From contig JBFMCR010000040.1 in assembly GCA_040754425.1 (NCBI GenBank), positions 12,564 to 76,563 on the forward strand: 64,000 nt of DNA, in the 5' to 3' direction. The notes below the pieces were generated by a model. It was not told where the DNA came from and searched no databases. It saw only the letters and a program-made list of their open reading frames with translations. Made by a program: the position numbers and the translations under genes. Positions 8,649 through 17,667 of this stretch are shown in pieces. How positions within the stretch are numbered: the first letter of the stretch is position 1; each line of letters starts with the position of its first letter. The DNA is from UBA6918 sp040754425. Its GTDB lineage: Bacteria; Pseudomonadota; Gammaproteobacteria; Burkholderiales; Thiobacillaceae.

Positions 8649-8783
8649 ATCCGCGGGAAAATCATTTACTTGTTTGAACAGGCTTTGGGGTGATGACAAA
8701 AAAATCTTCGAACGTGGTCTGGCACCATGCCACGGTGACGCGCGAACGGCGCGAACAGCAGAATGGCCACAAATCCGTGATCC
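8103..8783 (+). repeat. Segmental duplication, copy 2 (galE 3' end to cysC 5' end)
   Basis: This is the second copy of the 681-base segment at 6916-7596. It starts abruptly after the hicB upstream region and continues into intact cysC. Together the copies leave one complete galE on the left and one complete cysC on the right. Confidence 0.95.
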
Positions 8784-9313
8784 TCTGGTTTACCGGCCTG
8801 TCTGGCGCCGGCAAGTCCACGCTGGCGCATGCCACGGAGGAAAGGCTGCACCAGCTGGGCTGCCGCACTTTCGTGTTCGACGGCGACAACGTGCGCCATG
8901 GCCTGTGTTCCGACCTGGGCTTTTCGGCCGAGGACCGCGAGGAGAACATCCGCCGCGTGGGCGAAATGGCCAAGCTGTTCCTGGAAGCCGGCGTCATCTC
9001 CCTGACCGCTTTCATCTCGCCATTCAGAAAAGACCGCGAGCGCGTGCGCTCGCTGGTGCCGCACGGCGATTTCCTCGAGGTCTATTGCAAGTGCGGCCTG
9101 GAAGTGTGCGAGTCGCGCGACGTGAAAGGCTTGTACAAGCGTGCGCGCGCCGGCGAGATCAAGGACTTCACCGGCATTTCCTCGCCCTACGAGGAACCGG
9201 AAGATGCCGAGATCGTCGTGGAAACCGACAGGCTGAGCCTGGACGAGTCGGTCGACAAGGTGCTGGGCGTGCTGCTGGAGCGCGGGATCATCACTGCGAA
9301 CGGTGACAAGTGA
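8693..9313 (+). CDS. cysC: Adenylylsulfate (APS) kinase
   Basis: A 206-residue kinase that phosphorylates adenosine 5'-phosphosulfate to PAPS, the donor for sulfation and an intermediate of assimilatory sulfate reduction. The P-loop GLSGAGKST is near residue 35, followed by FDGDNVRHGL and FISPFRKDRERVR, all standard for CysC. A GTG three bases upstream (8690) is a possible alternative start; the ATG at 8693 matches the truncated copy. The next gene, cysQ, overlaps by one base (TGATG). With no sulfurylase genes nearby and polysaccharide genes around, a role in glycan sulfation is possible, but no sulfotransferase is seen here. Confidence 0.93.
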   Translation: MTKKSSNVVWHHATVTRERREQQNGHKSVILWFTGLSGAGKSTLAHATEERLHQLGCRTFVFDGDNVRHGLCSDLGFSAEDREENIRRVGEMAKLFLEAGVISLTAFISPFRKDRERVRSLVPHGDFLEVYCKCGLEVCESRDVKGLYKRARAGEIKDFTGISSPYEEPEDAEIVVETDRLSLDESVDKVLGVLLERGIITANGDK

Positions 9314-10119
9314 TGCTTGCAGTGGACATGAGCCTGCTGGAAAAAGCGGATGCGATCGCAAGGAAGGCGGGTGCTGCCATCCTGGAAATATACGCACGCG
9401 ACTTTTCGGTGCAGGAAAAGGAAGACAAGTCGCCGCTGACCGAGGCCGACGCCGCCGCGCAGGCGGTGATTTCCGCTGAACTGAAACGGCAGACGCCGGA
9501 CATGCCCATCCTGTCCGAAGAGGCGGTGGGCGATTTTCCGGGCCCGGACGCCAAGGGTCGCTACTGGCTGGTCGATCCGCTCGACGGCACCAGGGAGTTC
9601 ATCAAGCGCAATGGCGAGTTCACCGTCAACATCGCGCTCATCGAGGCCGGGCGCCCGGTGCTGGGCGTGGTCTACGCGCCGGTGCCGGATGTGATGTACC
9701 TGGCCGCCGCCGGGGTGGGCGCGTTCAAGGTCAAGGATGGCGTGCGCGAGCCTATCTGTGTGGCCGAGCACAAGGACGGCACGCCCTGGCGCGTGGTGGG
9801 CAGCCGCTCCCATGCCGGTGATTCGCTACAGGCGCTGCTGGACAAGTTGGGCGCGCACGAACTGGTGTCGATGGGCAGTTCGCTCAAGTTCTGCCTGGTG
9901 GCGGAGGGTAGCGCCGACATCTACCCGCGCCTGGGCCCGACCTCGCTGTGGGACACGGGGGCGGCGCAATGCGTGGTGGAGCAGGCAGGCGGCGCGGTGA
10001 TACAGCTTACGGGCGAGCCGCTGTCCTACGCCAATCCGTCGGCCACGCTCAACCCGTTTTTTATGGTGCACGGCAGGAGCGGAATGGATTGGGAGCGGTA
10101 TTTGTCAGACCTTGCTTGA
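9313..10119 (+). CDS. cysQ: 3'(2'),5'-bisphosphate nucleotidase
   Basis: A 268-residue inositol-monophosphatase-superfamily enzyme that hydrolyses PAP to AMP, removing the by-product of PAPS use. Metal-binding motifs are LSEEAV, DPLDGTREF and WDTGAAQCVVEQAGG, in the expected order. The ATG at 9313 overlaps the cysC stop, so the two are translationally coupled; a GTG at 9310 is an alternative. The cysC-cysQ pairing, making and clearing PAP(S), is common. Length is normal. Confidence 0.92.
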   Translation: MLAVDMSLLEKADAIARKAGAAILEIYARDFSVQEKEDKSPLTEADAAAQAVISAELKRQTPDMPILSEEAVGDFPGPDAKGRYWLVDPLDGTREFIKRNGEFTVNIALIEAGRPVLGVVYAPVPDVMYLAAAGVGAFKVKDGVREPICVAEHKDGTPWRVVGSRSHAGDSLQALLDKLGAHELVSMGSSLKFCLVAEGSADIYPRLGPTSLWDTGAAQCVVEQAGGAVIQLTGEPLSYANPSATLNPFFMVHGRSGMDWERYLSDLA

Positions 10120-10211
10120 TTGCATAGGAGAAATGCGGACAAAAAACTCTTGATTTCGTGGCCGGTTCATTAATAATTGAGGACATCAGGGTTATTGCAA
10201 AGGAGCAGGAC

Positions 10212-11354
10212 ATGGCAACGGCAACAGCTTATTACGGCGTCGATATGGCAACGGCCTCGGGCTGGTACGGGAACGTAACTATTGCGACGTCGACACACAT
10301 TCAGGTTGCAAGTGGTATTTACGTGCAGAACTATTTTGGTTCTGGTTTCACCTACAACAACAACACGGTTACTGGCGGCACGGTAACATCCACGAATTAT
10401 TTTGAGTCTGGCACCAAAATCTATGAGATCACGGGCGCTTCGGCGAGCGCTGTGACGGTAGCAAACTATATTAGCAACGGAGATATTCAGGGCGCGTTTT
10501 CTTATGTGTTTTCGGGTGCCGACAGATTCAACGGCTCTGCCTACGCTGACCGTGTGAATGCCTATGGCGGGAATGACACTATTTATGGAAATGGCGGCAA
10601 TGATTATCTAATAGGCGGTGTCGGCAACGATGTGCTCTACGGCGGCATCGGCTATGACCTCCTGATCGGCGGCGCCGGCGCCGACACCATGCGCGGCAAC
10701 GGCGGCAACGATACTTACATCGTCGACAATACGGGCGACAAAGCGATCGAGCTGTCCGGGCAGGGCAGCGATCTGGTCAAGTCGAACGTGACGTTCACCC
10801 TGGGTGCCGATGTCGAGGCCCTGATCCTCACCGGCACCAATGCCGTCAACGGCTACGGCAATAGTCTTGCCAATGCGCTGACCGGCAACAACGTGGCCAA
10901 TACCCTGGCCGGCTATCTCGGCAACGACATCCTGCGCGGCAACGGCGGCAATGACATCCTCAATGGCGGCGCCGGCAACGACAATCTCATCGGCGGCGCC
11001 GGCAAGGACAGTCTGGCCGGCGGCGCCGGCAAGGATTTCTTCGTGTTCAACACGGCCCTGGGCCCCGGCAACGTGGACACGCTCAAGGACTACACCCGTG
11101 CCGATGACACCATCCGCCTGGAGAACAGCATTTTTACCTCGCTTTCCACGACGGGCGTGCTGAATGCCGGCAACTTCAAGATCGGCATCAATGCCGCGGA
11201 TGCGAACGATTTCATCATTTACAACAACAATACCGGTGCGCTGTACTACGATGCCGATGGCAACGGCGCCGGTTCGAAAGTGCTGATCGCCAACGTGTTT
11301 TCGTCTGGCACCACCCCGGCAAGCCTCAGTGCCGGTGAGTTCGTGGTGATCTGA
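10212..11354 (+). CDS. RTX calcium-binding repeat protein, likely type I secreted
   Basis: A 380-residue protein. The N-terminal 110 residues are Thr/Ser/Gly/Asn-rich and unrecognised. From about residue 118, nonapeptide GGxGxDxL/I repeats appear in two blocks (for example YGGNDTIYGNGGNDYLIGG, then GNGGNDILNGGAGNDNLIGG), which bind calcium as a parallel beta-roll. The last 80 residues, including DDTIRLENSIF, ALYYDADGNGAG and FVVI at the end, closely resemble the C-terminus of the RTX protein at 37769-39691. That points to a shared uncleaved type I secretion signal. The start at 10212 is chosen over the GTG at 10158 because AGGAG lies 6-10 bases upstream. A strong terminator follows. Confidence 0.88.
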   Translation: MATATAYYGVDMATASGWYGNVTIATSTHIQVASGIYVQNYFGSGFTYNNNTVTGGTVTSTNYFESGTKIYEITGASASAVTVANYISNGDIQGAFSYVFSGADRFNGSAYADRVNAYGGNDTIYGNGGNDYLIGGVGNDVLYGGIGYDLLIGGAGADTMRGNGGNDTYIVDNTGDKAIELSGQGSDLVKSNVTFTLGADVEALILTGTNAVNGYGNSLANALTGNNVANTLAGYLGNDILRGNGGNDILNGGAGNDNLIGGAGKDSLAGGAGKDFFVFNTALGPGNVDTLKDYTRADDTIRLENSIFTSLSTTGVLNAGNFKIGINAADANDFIIYNNNTGALYYDADGNGAGSKVLIANVFSSGTTPASLSAGEFVVI

Positions 11355-11370
11355 TTCGCACCAGTCCAGG

Positions 11371-11400
11371 AAAAACGCCAGCTAAGCTGGCGTTTTTTTT
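11371..11400 (+). terminator. Rho-independent terminator of the RTX gene
   Basis: The stem ACGCCAGC/GCTGGCGT with loop TAA is followed by eight T residues. It starts about 20 bases after the RTX stop codon. The same stem sequence terminates the second RTX gene at 37.7 kb. Confidence 0.93.
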
Positions 11401-11438
11401 GAGTAAACTACGGCGACGACATCAGGACTAACAACGCT

Positions 11439-13457
11439 TTGCTCTACACCCTTTCGCCCGCGCTGGCTGCGCTTCCCAACCTCAGGCAGTTTCTGGCGGA
11501 TGAAGTGCGCCTGGGCTTGCCGCTTTTACGGGACGGTAATGCTCGCCTTGTCGGCTGGGGGCGCAAGCCCAGTTTCCACTGGGCGGCGCGCTATGCGCGT
11601 TTGCGCGGTCTGCCCTGCCTGAGCCTGGAAGACGGCTTTCTGCGCTCGGTCGGCATCGGCCGCGATGCGCCGCCGCTATCACTCATCGTCGACGACCTCG
11701 GCATCTATTACGACGCCACCGCGCCTTCGCGGCTGGAGGCTTTGACCGCGGCAGGAGAGCTCGATGCGCAGCAGGCACAGCGTGCGCGCGATCTCATCGC
11801 CGCCTGGCGTGCCGGGCGGGTGTCCAAGTACAACCGCAGCCGCGACTGGGACGAGGGCATGGGCGAGTTGCCGCCGCGCTTCGTGCTGGCGGTGGACCAG
11901 ACCTTTGGCGATGCTTCCATTCGCTTTGGCATGGCGGACGAAAGCAGCTTCCGCCGCATGCTGCAGGCGGCGCTGGACGAGCATCCGGACAAGGACATCG
12001 TGCTCAAGGTGCATCCGGAAGTGTTCGCGGGGCGCAAGCGGGGGCATTTTGACCGACTCAGCCCCGGCGAATCTGCGCGGGTGAAAGTGCTGGGCCGGGA
12101 CGTGCACGCGCCCAGCCTGCTAGAACGCGCCGAGGCGGTGTACGTAGTGAGTTCTCAGATGGGCTTCGAGGGCCTGTTGTGGGGCAAGCCGGTGCGTACT
12201 TTCGGCATGCCGTTTTACGCCGGCTGGGGGCTGACGGGCGACGAATTGCCCGCGCCGTCGCGCCGTCGCGATGTCAGCCTGGAGAAACTGGCGCATGCCG
12301 CGCTGGTGGAGTATCCGCGTTATGTGGACCCGGAGACCGGCCGGGCCTGCGAGGCGGAGCGGGTGCTGGACTACCTTGGTTTCCAACGGCGCATGCGGCA
12401 GCGTTACCCGGCGACGGTGCACGCCATCGGCTTCGGCCCGCTGCGCCGCCCCATGGCGCGCGCCTTTTTCGCGGGCAGCGATTTGCAGTATCACGATGAC
12501 CTCGCCACCGTGCCTGCGGGCGCGACCATTGCCGTGTGGGGGCGCGATGCCTGTCGTGATGACCTGCCGGCGGGGATGGCGCAGGTCTGTCTGGAAGACG
12601 GCTTTTTGCGTTCGGTCGGACTGGGCGCGGAACTGGCGCGGCCGCTTTCCCTGGTCATGGATGGGCAGGGCATCTACTATGACGCCACGCGCGCCTGCGA
12701 GCTGGAAGAAATTCTGCAAAACGGCGAATTCGACCCGGCGCTGTTGCAGCGTGCCGCAAACCTGCGCCGGCGCATCGTCGAATCGGGGCTGACCAAGTAC
12801 AACGTCGGTGCCGGCGCCTGGTCGCGGCCGCCGCATGCCAGCCGGGTCATCCTGGTGCCGGGGCAGGTGGAGGTCGATGCTTCCATCCGCTACGGCTCGC
12901 CGCTCATCAAGACCAACCTGGAATTGCTCAAGGCCGTGCGCGTGGCCAACCCCGACGCCTGGGTGGTGTACAAGCCGCACCCCGACGTGGAGGCGGGCCT
13001 GCGCGCATCAGGCCGGGGCGAGCACACGGCGGCGGACCATTGCGACGAAATCGTGCGCGACATCCCCATCAACGTCCTGATGGAAAGCGTGGACGAGCTG
13101 CATGTGCTGACTTCTCTCGCCGGCTTCGAGGCGCTGCTGAGAAACCGCCGCGTGGTGGTCTACGGCCAGCCTTTCTATGCCGGCTGGGGGCTGACCGAGG
13201 ATGTCCATCCGCCGGCAAGACGAACGCGCAGGCTGAGCCTGGACGAACTCGTTGCCGGCACGCTGATTCTTTATCCCGCCTATGTCAGCCGCACGACCGG
13301 CGCTTATACCACGCCCGAGCGCGCGCTGGAGGAGTTGCTGGCGTGGCGCGAAGCGGCGGCGAAACCCGCCTCGCCGGCCGCAAGGCTAAAGCGCCGGCTG
13401 AAAAGGGCGGCGATCGCCGCCCACAACAGGCTCGAACTGCTGTTCAGATCGCGTTGA
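11439..13457 (+). CDS. kpsC: Capsule polysaccharide beta-Kdo transferase KpsC-like
   Basis: A 672-residue protein with the tandem organisation of KpsC. The signature SLEDGFLRSVGIG occurs near residue 65 and CLEDGFLRSVGLG near residue 383, each followed by an IYYDAT block, DASIR(Y/F)G and a KVHPE or YKPHPD motif. KpsC adds alternating Kdo residues to a lysophosphatidylglycerol anchor at the inner face of the inner membrane, with KpsS adding the first Kdo. A TTG at 11439 is the only start between the in-frame stop at 11400 and conserved sequence. The gene converges on kpsS with a 14-base tail overlap. No kpsMTED export genes are in the window. Confidence 0.9.
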   Translation: MLYTLSPALAALPNLRQFLADEVRLGLPLLRDGNARLVGWGRKPSFHWAARYARLRGLPCLSLEDGFLRSVGIGRDAPPLSLIVDDLGIYYDATAPSRLEALTAAGELDAQQAQRARDLIAAWRAGRVSKYNRSRDWDEGMGELPPRFVLAVDQTFGDASIRFGMADESSFRRMLQAALDEHPDKDIVLKVHPEVFAGRKRGHFDRLSPGESARVKVLGRDVHAPSLLERAEAVYVVSSQMGFEGLLWGKPVRTFGMPFYAGWGLTGDELPAPSRRRDVSLEKLAHAALVEYPRYVDPETGRACEAERVLDYLGFQRRMRQRYPATVHAIGFGPLRRPMARAFFAGSDLQYHDDLATVPAGATIAVWGRDACRDDLPAGMAQVCLEDGFLRSVGLGAELARPLSLVMDGQGIYYDATRACELEEILQNGEFDPALLQRAANLRRRIVESGLTKYNVGAGAWSRPPHASRVILVPGQVEVDASIRYGSPLIKTNLELLKAVRVANPDAWVVYKPHPDVEAGLRASGRGEHTAADHCDEIVRDIPINVLMESVDELHVLTSLAGFEALLRNRRVVVYGQPFYAGWGLTEDVHPPARRTRRLSLDELVAGTLILYPAYVSRTTGAYTTPERALEELLAWREAAAKPASPAARLKRRLKRAAIAAHNRLELLFRSR

Positions 13458-14661
13458 TGCGGTTCTCGTGCAGGCGCGCGACGGCGGCTTGTACCGCGTC
13501 GTTGAGGCCGGGCTGCTTGTAGAACACGCCGCGGATCTGCAGGGCGGCGGCGGTGGCGTTGACCCATGCGTCGCGCAATGCCGGGTCGGGCGGTGCGGCC
13601 CGGGTCCAGAAATCGTCCAGGCTGCCCTGGAAGGTGAGGCCGGGCACGTCGAAGATCGCCTGGCCCAGGGTGATGAGCGGCGAATCCATGTGCAGGGCCT
13701 GGATGCCGGTGGTGCTGTTGATGGTGACCATGCCGCGCGATTTGCGGATCATGGCGTACAGGCTGCCGCCGTCGATGTAGTGCACCCGGTCGGCCACACC
13801 GTGCCGTTCTGCATGCCTGCGCACGATCCCGCCCCAGTTTTTGAGCCCCGGATCCCAGGGGTGGACTTTCACCAGCAGCCGCGCGCTGTGTTCGGCGTGC
13901 CCCGCGAAGGAAGCGATGACCTCGGCGATGGGCGTTTCCATGTCGGGGTAGGGCGAATAGGCGCGAATCTGGTAGTCGTTCTCCATTTGCAGCGGAAACA
14001 GGAAATACGGCGTGGCGTCGCTGTTCAACGCCTCCAGGACGGCCTCGGCTTCGCGCGCGCGGCGCTTGCTGAACAAGAGGCGCCAGCCGGTGCCGAGGTA
14101 GGCGAGCAGCGGGTTCTCGACCTTGAAGCTGCGGTAGTGCGGAAACAGCCACCACAAAAAATAGCCGGAAAAGTGGTAGGCCATTTCCGACAGCGCCATG
14201 CGCCAGAAGCTGTCTTCATACCTTTTGTGCAGGTCGGCCCCGGGCACGCGCGCGCCGAGTTCGAGAATGGCCGCCGGATCGCGCGGAAACCTCGATTCGG
14301 CGCCGATGCCGTCCTTTTCCAGAATGATCCAGTCCGGGCGCAGGTAGCCGAAGTCCGTGGCCACGACCTGGATGCCGCGCGCCTTGGCCGCCGCGATGGC
14401 GAGCTTGTGGTGGTCGCGCTGCTCGCCCAAGAGCAGCATGTCGGTGACGCCGTGGCGGTCTAGGAAGTCGGCGATGAAGGCCGGCCAGTCGCTCAGTTTG
14501 CCGCGGTAGTTCACCGCGCCGTGACGTCGCCAGAACAGCTGGTCGCCCACGCACAGGTTGATGCGGTGGATCGCGTGGCCTTTCGCTTCCAGACCGTCGG
14601 CGATGAGGGAGAAGAAAGGCGAGGAAGGGCCTTGCAGAAACAGGAAGGCGCGCGCGGTCAT
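13444..14661 (-). CDS. kpsS: Capsule polysaccharide Kdo transferase KpsS-like
   Basis: A 405-residue protein. FLFLQGPSSPFFSLIADGLEA at the N-terminus, the LLVKVHPWDPG motif and INSTTGIQALHMDSPLITLG near the C-terminus are diagnostic of KpsS, which transfers the first Kdo to the phosphatidylglycerol anchor. The ATG overlaps the stop of the upstream beta-helix gene (ATGA), making it the last gene of a four-gene operon (SDR, lpxC-like, beta-helix, kpsS). It is convergent with kpsC. Confidence 0.9.
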   Translation of the reverse strand: MTARAFLFLQGPSSPFFSLIADGLEAKGHAIHRINLCVGDQLFWRRHGAVNYRGKLSDWPAFIADFLDRHGVTDMLLLGEQRDHHKLAIAAAKARGIQVVATDFGYLRPDWIILEKDGIGAESRFPRDPAAILELGARVPGADLHKRYEDSFWRMALSEMAYHFSGYFLWWLFPHYRSFKVENPLLAYLGTGWRLLFSKRRAREAEAVLEALNSDATPYFLFPLQMENDYQIRAYSPYPDMETPIAEVIASFAGHAEHSARLLVKVHPWDPGLKNWGGIVRRHAERHGVADRVHYIDGGSLYAMIRKSRGMVTINSTTGIQALHMDSPLITLGQAIFDVPGLTFQGSLDDFWTRAAPPDPALRDAWVNATAAALQIRGVFYKQPGLNDAVQAAVARLHENRINAI

Positions 14662-15794
14662 GGGGTTGCTTTTATCTCGTTATCCTGGATTCGGGTCCGT
14701 TCCACTTTTTTTCCGAGCGCCTGCTCGCGCAATGCGGCGCCGATCACGATCGGCTTGTCGGACTCGACGAAGCGGTTGCCGACGAGGGCATTGTCGTCAT
14801 CTTCGACAATGATACCGGTATCCACGCGCCGGAAGGTATTGGCCTCGACGCGGTTGTGGCGCGCGTAGTCCGGAAAGTAGCGGTTTCCAAGGTAGGGGCG
14901 GTCGCCGCAGCCCCAGGCGCCGAGGTCGCGGCTTTGCCGGGAGGCGAGCCAGACACCGACCTTCTCGTTCTCGATGATGTTGCCCCGGATCAGGTTGTGT
15001 TCGGCAGCCTGCCAGCGCGGCACGCTGGCCGGGTTGCTGCGCGCATGTTCGTGGCAGTTCTTGTACAGGAAAATGCCGCCGGCGGCATTGTCGTGGATGT
15101 GGTTGCCCTCGATGCGGTTGTGGGAGGAGGAGTCGACGGCGATGGCCTCACGCCTCGCTTCGCCCAGGCGCAGCTCGGGAAACCTGCCGTAGCCGTTGCC
15201 GCTCAACTCCGAGTCTAGGATGCGGTTGCGGCGCGAGCTGTGTTCGAGGTAAATGCCGGCGGAACCCGAGTCGCTGATGCGCGTGCCTTCCACCGTGACT
15301 TCGCTGGCGTAGTCGTCGATGTAGATGCCGACGCCGCTGCTGTCGTGCACGCTGCCGTTTTCGATGCGGATGCGGTGCGGGGTGCGGGCATACAGTTCCT
15401 CGCGGCTGTATTGCTGCGCTTTTTTGGCGTCGGAACCGGTGAGGCCGACGTAGATGCCGGTCTTGGCGTTCAGCACGTTGCAGTTGCGCACGGCGACGTC
15501 GCTCACGCCGCGCTTGCCGCCGATCTCGATGCCCACGCGCCTGCCTTCGGCGTCGATGCGGCTGCCGCGGCAGTCGAGGGTGACATTGCTTGCGTTGATG
15601 CGCAGGCTGGCCTTGTGGGTGCAGGCCGGATCGAGCACGGTGTCGCGGGTGATGCTGACGTTGCCGGTGAGACAGGTGCCGGGCGCACTGCCCAAGGCGG
15701 CTGCGGCAGCGCTGGCGAAGACCGGCAGCAGGATGAGCGACACGCAAGCCGGAAACGCGGACCAGGATTTGCGGCCGGAAGCGGGGTGCGACAT
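14658..15794 (-). CDS. Secreted right-handed beta-helix repeat protein
   Basis: A 378-residue protein. The hydrophobic N-terminal segment FPACVSLILLPVFASAAAAA is a signal peptide, with cleavage expected after the alanines. The remainder consists of NosD/PbH1-type coils such as NASNVTLDCRGSRID, GIYIDDYASEVTVEGTRI and NRIEGNHIHDNAAGGIFLY, which form a parallel beta-helix often found in polysaccharide lyases, epimerases and hydrolases. No catalytic residues can be assigned. Between an LpxC-like gene and kpsS, a periplasmic role in capsule trimming or anchoring is a plausible inference. It starts 7 bases after the lpxC-like stop. Confidence 0.85.
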   Translation of the reverse strand: MSHPASGRKSWSAFPACVSLILLPVFASAAAAALGSAPGTCLTGNVSITRDTVLDPACTHKASLRINASNVTLDCRGSRIDAEGRRVGIEIGGKRGVSDVAVRNCNVLNAKTGIYVGLTGSDAKKAQQYSREELYARTPHRIRIENGSVHDSSGVGIYIDDYASEVTVEGTRISDSGSAGIYLEHSSRRNRILDSELSGNGYGRFPELRLGEARREAIAVDSSSHNRIEGNHIHDNAAGGIFLYKNCHEHARSNPASVPRWQAAEHNLIRGNIIENEKVGVWLASRQSRDLGAWGCGDRPYLGNRYFPDYARHNRVEANTFRRVDTGIIVEDDDNALVGNRFVESDKPIVIGAALREQALGKKVERTRIQDNEIKATP

Positions 15795-15801
15795 GAAGCG
15801 A

Positions 15802-16746
15802 TCAGTGTTTGGCTGCGGGATCGACTTCGGCGTAGCGCCAGGCCCGGGGATTTTCCATCAGCGCCGCCATGAGCCCGTGGTTGCCGTCGTGGGTGGGGCG
15901 CAGCGCCGTGAGCCTGCCCAGCAGCGGGGCGCCCAGCAGGGAATAGTCGCCCAGCATGTCGACCAGCTTGTGGCGCACGAACTCGTCCGGCATGCGCGCA
16001 CCGCCGATGACCTTGCGCCCGACGATGGCGGCGGCGCACCAGGGGCCGGCGCCGCGCAGGATGGGAATGCCTTTGGCGAGCCCGTAGAGCATGGCGGGAA
16101 TGGCGAGCCTGACGCGGCCGAAGGAGCGCGCGGCGGCGATTTCCTCGCGAAAGCGCGCGGGCGTGAGCATGCCCTGCCAGTGCCATTGGCCCAGGTCGCG
16201 CATGGTCATGGTGACGTCGATTTCCAGGCCCGGCGCGGCGGCCGGTTCCAGGCGCAGATGATGCGGGCCGCTCGCCCATTCCACCGCCTCCAGCACCTCG
16301 ATGAAACGCAAGGGCACATCGGATGCGGTGCGGCCGGCCGGCAGGATGGCTTCGATCCAGGGGCGCGCGCTGCCGTCGAGGATGGGCAGCTCCTCGCCGG
16401 TGAGTTCCACCACGGCGTCGTCGATGCCGCAGGCGCGCAGGGCGGCGAGCAGGTGCTCGGTGGTGCGCACGACGAGGCCGTCGGGGTCTTTAAGCGCGGT
16501 GCACAGCGGCTGGCTGTGGTGCAGCTTCCAGCTGGCGGGCAGTTCGCCGATGAGCTTGCCGCGGGCCAGGCGCCGGAAGCTCACGCCGTGGCCAGGTTCG
16601 GCCGGCAAGAGGCGCGCCCGGCAGCGGCGCGCGGTGTGCAGGCCGCGGCCGCTGACGGTGACGGGCCGGGCGAGCGTGCCGCGCTCGGCGGGCCAGCCGG
16701 GCACGGGGGCGATCCTGATGGGTGTTTGGCCGGGGTCGGGATTCAT
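15802..16746 (-). CDS. LpxC-like UDP-3-O-acyl-GlcNAc deacetylase
   Basis: A 314-residue homologue of the zinc deacetylase LpxC. VSGRGLHTARRCRARL matches the start of domain I. RTTEHLLAAL carries the catalytic Glu and first zinc His. HKLVDMLGD carries the second His, the Lys and the zinc Asp. A late His follows in THDGNHGLMAAL. The active-site set appears complete, although the usual FGF motif reads SFGR and the SGHALNN block is divergent. The housekeeping lpxC normally lies in the division (dcw) cluster, so this copy, in an operon with kpsS, may be a paralogue acting on a capsule or lipid anchor. The ATG at 16746 is chosen from alignment; upstream residues to 17634 are antisense noise. Confidence 0.82.
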   Translation of the reverse strand: MNPDPGQTPIRIAPVPGWPAERGTLARPVTVSGRGLHTARRCRARLLPAEPGHGVSFRRLARGKLIGELPASWKLHHSQPLCTALKDPDGLVVRTTEHLLAALRACGIDDAVVELTGEELPILDGSARPWIEAILPAGRTASDVPLRFIEVLEAVEWASGPHHLRLEPAAAPGLEIDVTMTMRDLGQWHWQGMLTPARFREEIAAARSFGRVRLAIPAMLYGLAKGIPILRGAGPWCAAAIVGRKVIGGARMPDEFVRHKLVDMLGDYSLLGAPLLGRLTALRPTHDGNHGLMAALMENPRAWRYAEVDPAAKH

Positions 16747-16772
16747 GCGGAAGTGTGGGCGCGATGGCCGGA

Positions 16773-17543
16773 TCAGAAACGGAAGGATTTTTGCAGATAC
16801 AGGCTCAGCGCGGGCGGCAGGATGGAAAGGAACCATGCCGCCAGCGTGAGCGGGAAGGGGAAGGCGATGCGCGCCGGGTTGTGGAGAAGGCTCCGCACGA
16901 TGATGGCGGCGGCTTCTTCGGCATCGAGCAGGAAGGGGCGCGGCCCGGGATAGGCATCGCTCATGGCGGAGCGGATGAAGCCGGGGCAGATCACGGTCAC
17001 GCCCACGCCCTGCGGCGCCAGCCAGCCGCGCAAGCCTTCGCCGTAAACCTTGATCGCGGCCTTGCTGGCATTGTAGGCGGGTGAGATGGGCATGCCGACA
17101 TAGCCGCCGAGCGAACTCATGAGCGCCAACTGGCCGCTGCCGCGCGCGCGCATGGCCTCCATGGCGGGGTAGATCGTGGCCAGCACGCCCTTGACGTTGG
17201 TGTCGAACACGCGAGTGATGTCGTCCCAGCTTTCGGCCGGCTTTTGCGGCGAAATCGTGCTGGTCGCGCCGGCGTTGGCGATGACGAGGTCGAGCGGGCG
17301 CCGGCGGTCGCATTCGCGTATCCATGCGCCCAACGCTTCGCTGTCGCCGACGTCGATGGCGGCACTGGACACTTCCGCGCCCAGGCTGCGGCAGCGTTCG
17401 GACGCGGCGGCGAGGCGCTCGGCGTTCCGGCCGGTCAGCGCCAGCCAGGCGCCGGGGCGGGCGTAGGCGGCGGCGAGCGCCGCGCCCAGGCCGCCGCTGG
17501 CGCCGGTAATCAGGATGTTGCGGTAGGTTTTGGTTTCGGCCAT
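16773..17543 (-). CDS. Short-chain dehydrogenase/reductase
   Basis: A 256-residue classical SDR: TGASGGLG near residue 13, ANAGA, the catalytic Ser in MSSLGG and the Y-x3-K pair in YNASK. The C-terminus FPLTLAAWFLSILPPALSLYL is hydrophobic and may sit at the membrane. It is the first gene of the operon leading to the LpxC-like gene and kpsS. SDR genes also occur in Burkholderia-type capsule clusters, which suggests a role in making or modifying the lipid or sugar part of the capsule. The exact substrate is unknown. It is divergent from clpS. Confidence 0.85.
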   Translation of the reverse strand: MAETKTYRNILITGASGGLGAALAAAYARPGAWLALTGRNAERLAAASERCRSLGAEVSSAAIDVGDSEALGAWIRECDRRRPLDLVIANAGATSTISPQKPAESWDDITRVFDTNVKGVLATIYPAMEAMRARGSGQLALMSSLGGYVGMPISPAYNASKAAIKVYGEGLRGWLAPQGVGVTVICPGFIRSAMSDAYPGPRPFLLDAEEAAAIIVRSLLHNPARIAFPFPLTLAAWFLSILPPALSLYLQKSFRF

Positions 17544-17667
17544 GTGTGCAATTTTGCGGCTCGCGGCCGGCTTCGTCCAAATTATCTTTCAGAACTGCTG
17601 CCATCAGGGTTGAAAATTCTCCCGCACTCATCAAATATAAGAGCTGTTACGGGATGAATTCGGAACA

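Noticed and set aside
7848..8699. HicB as a 283-residue protein
   Set aside because: Everything upstream of the ATG at 8054 is antisense to the galE duplicate; a good GGAGG precedes 8054.
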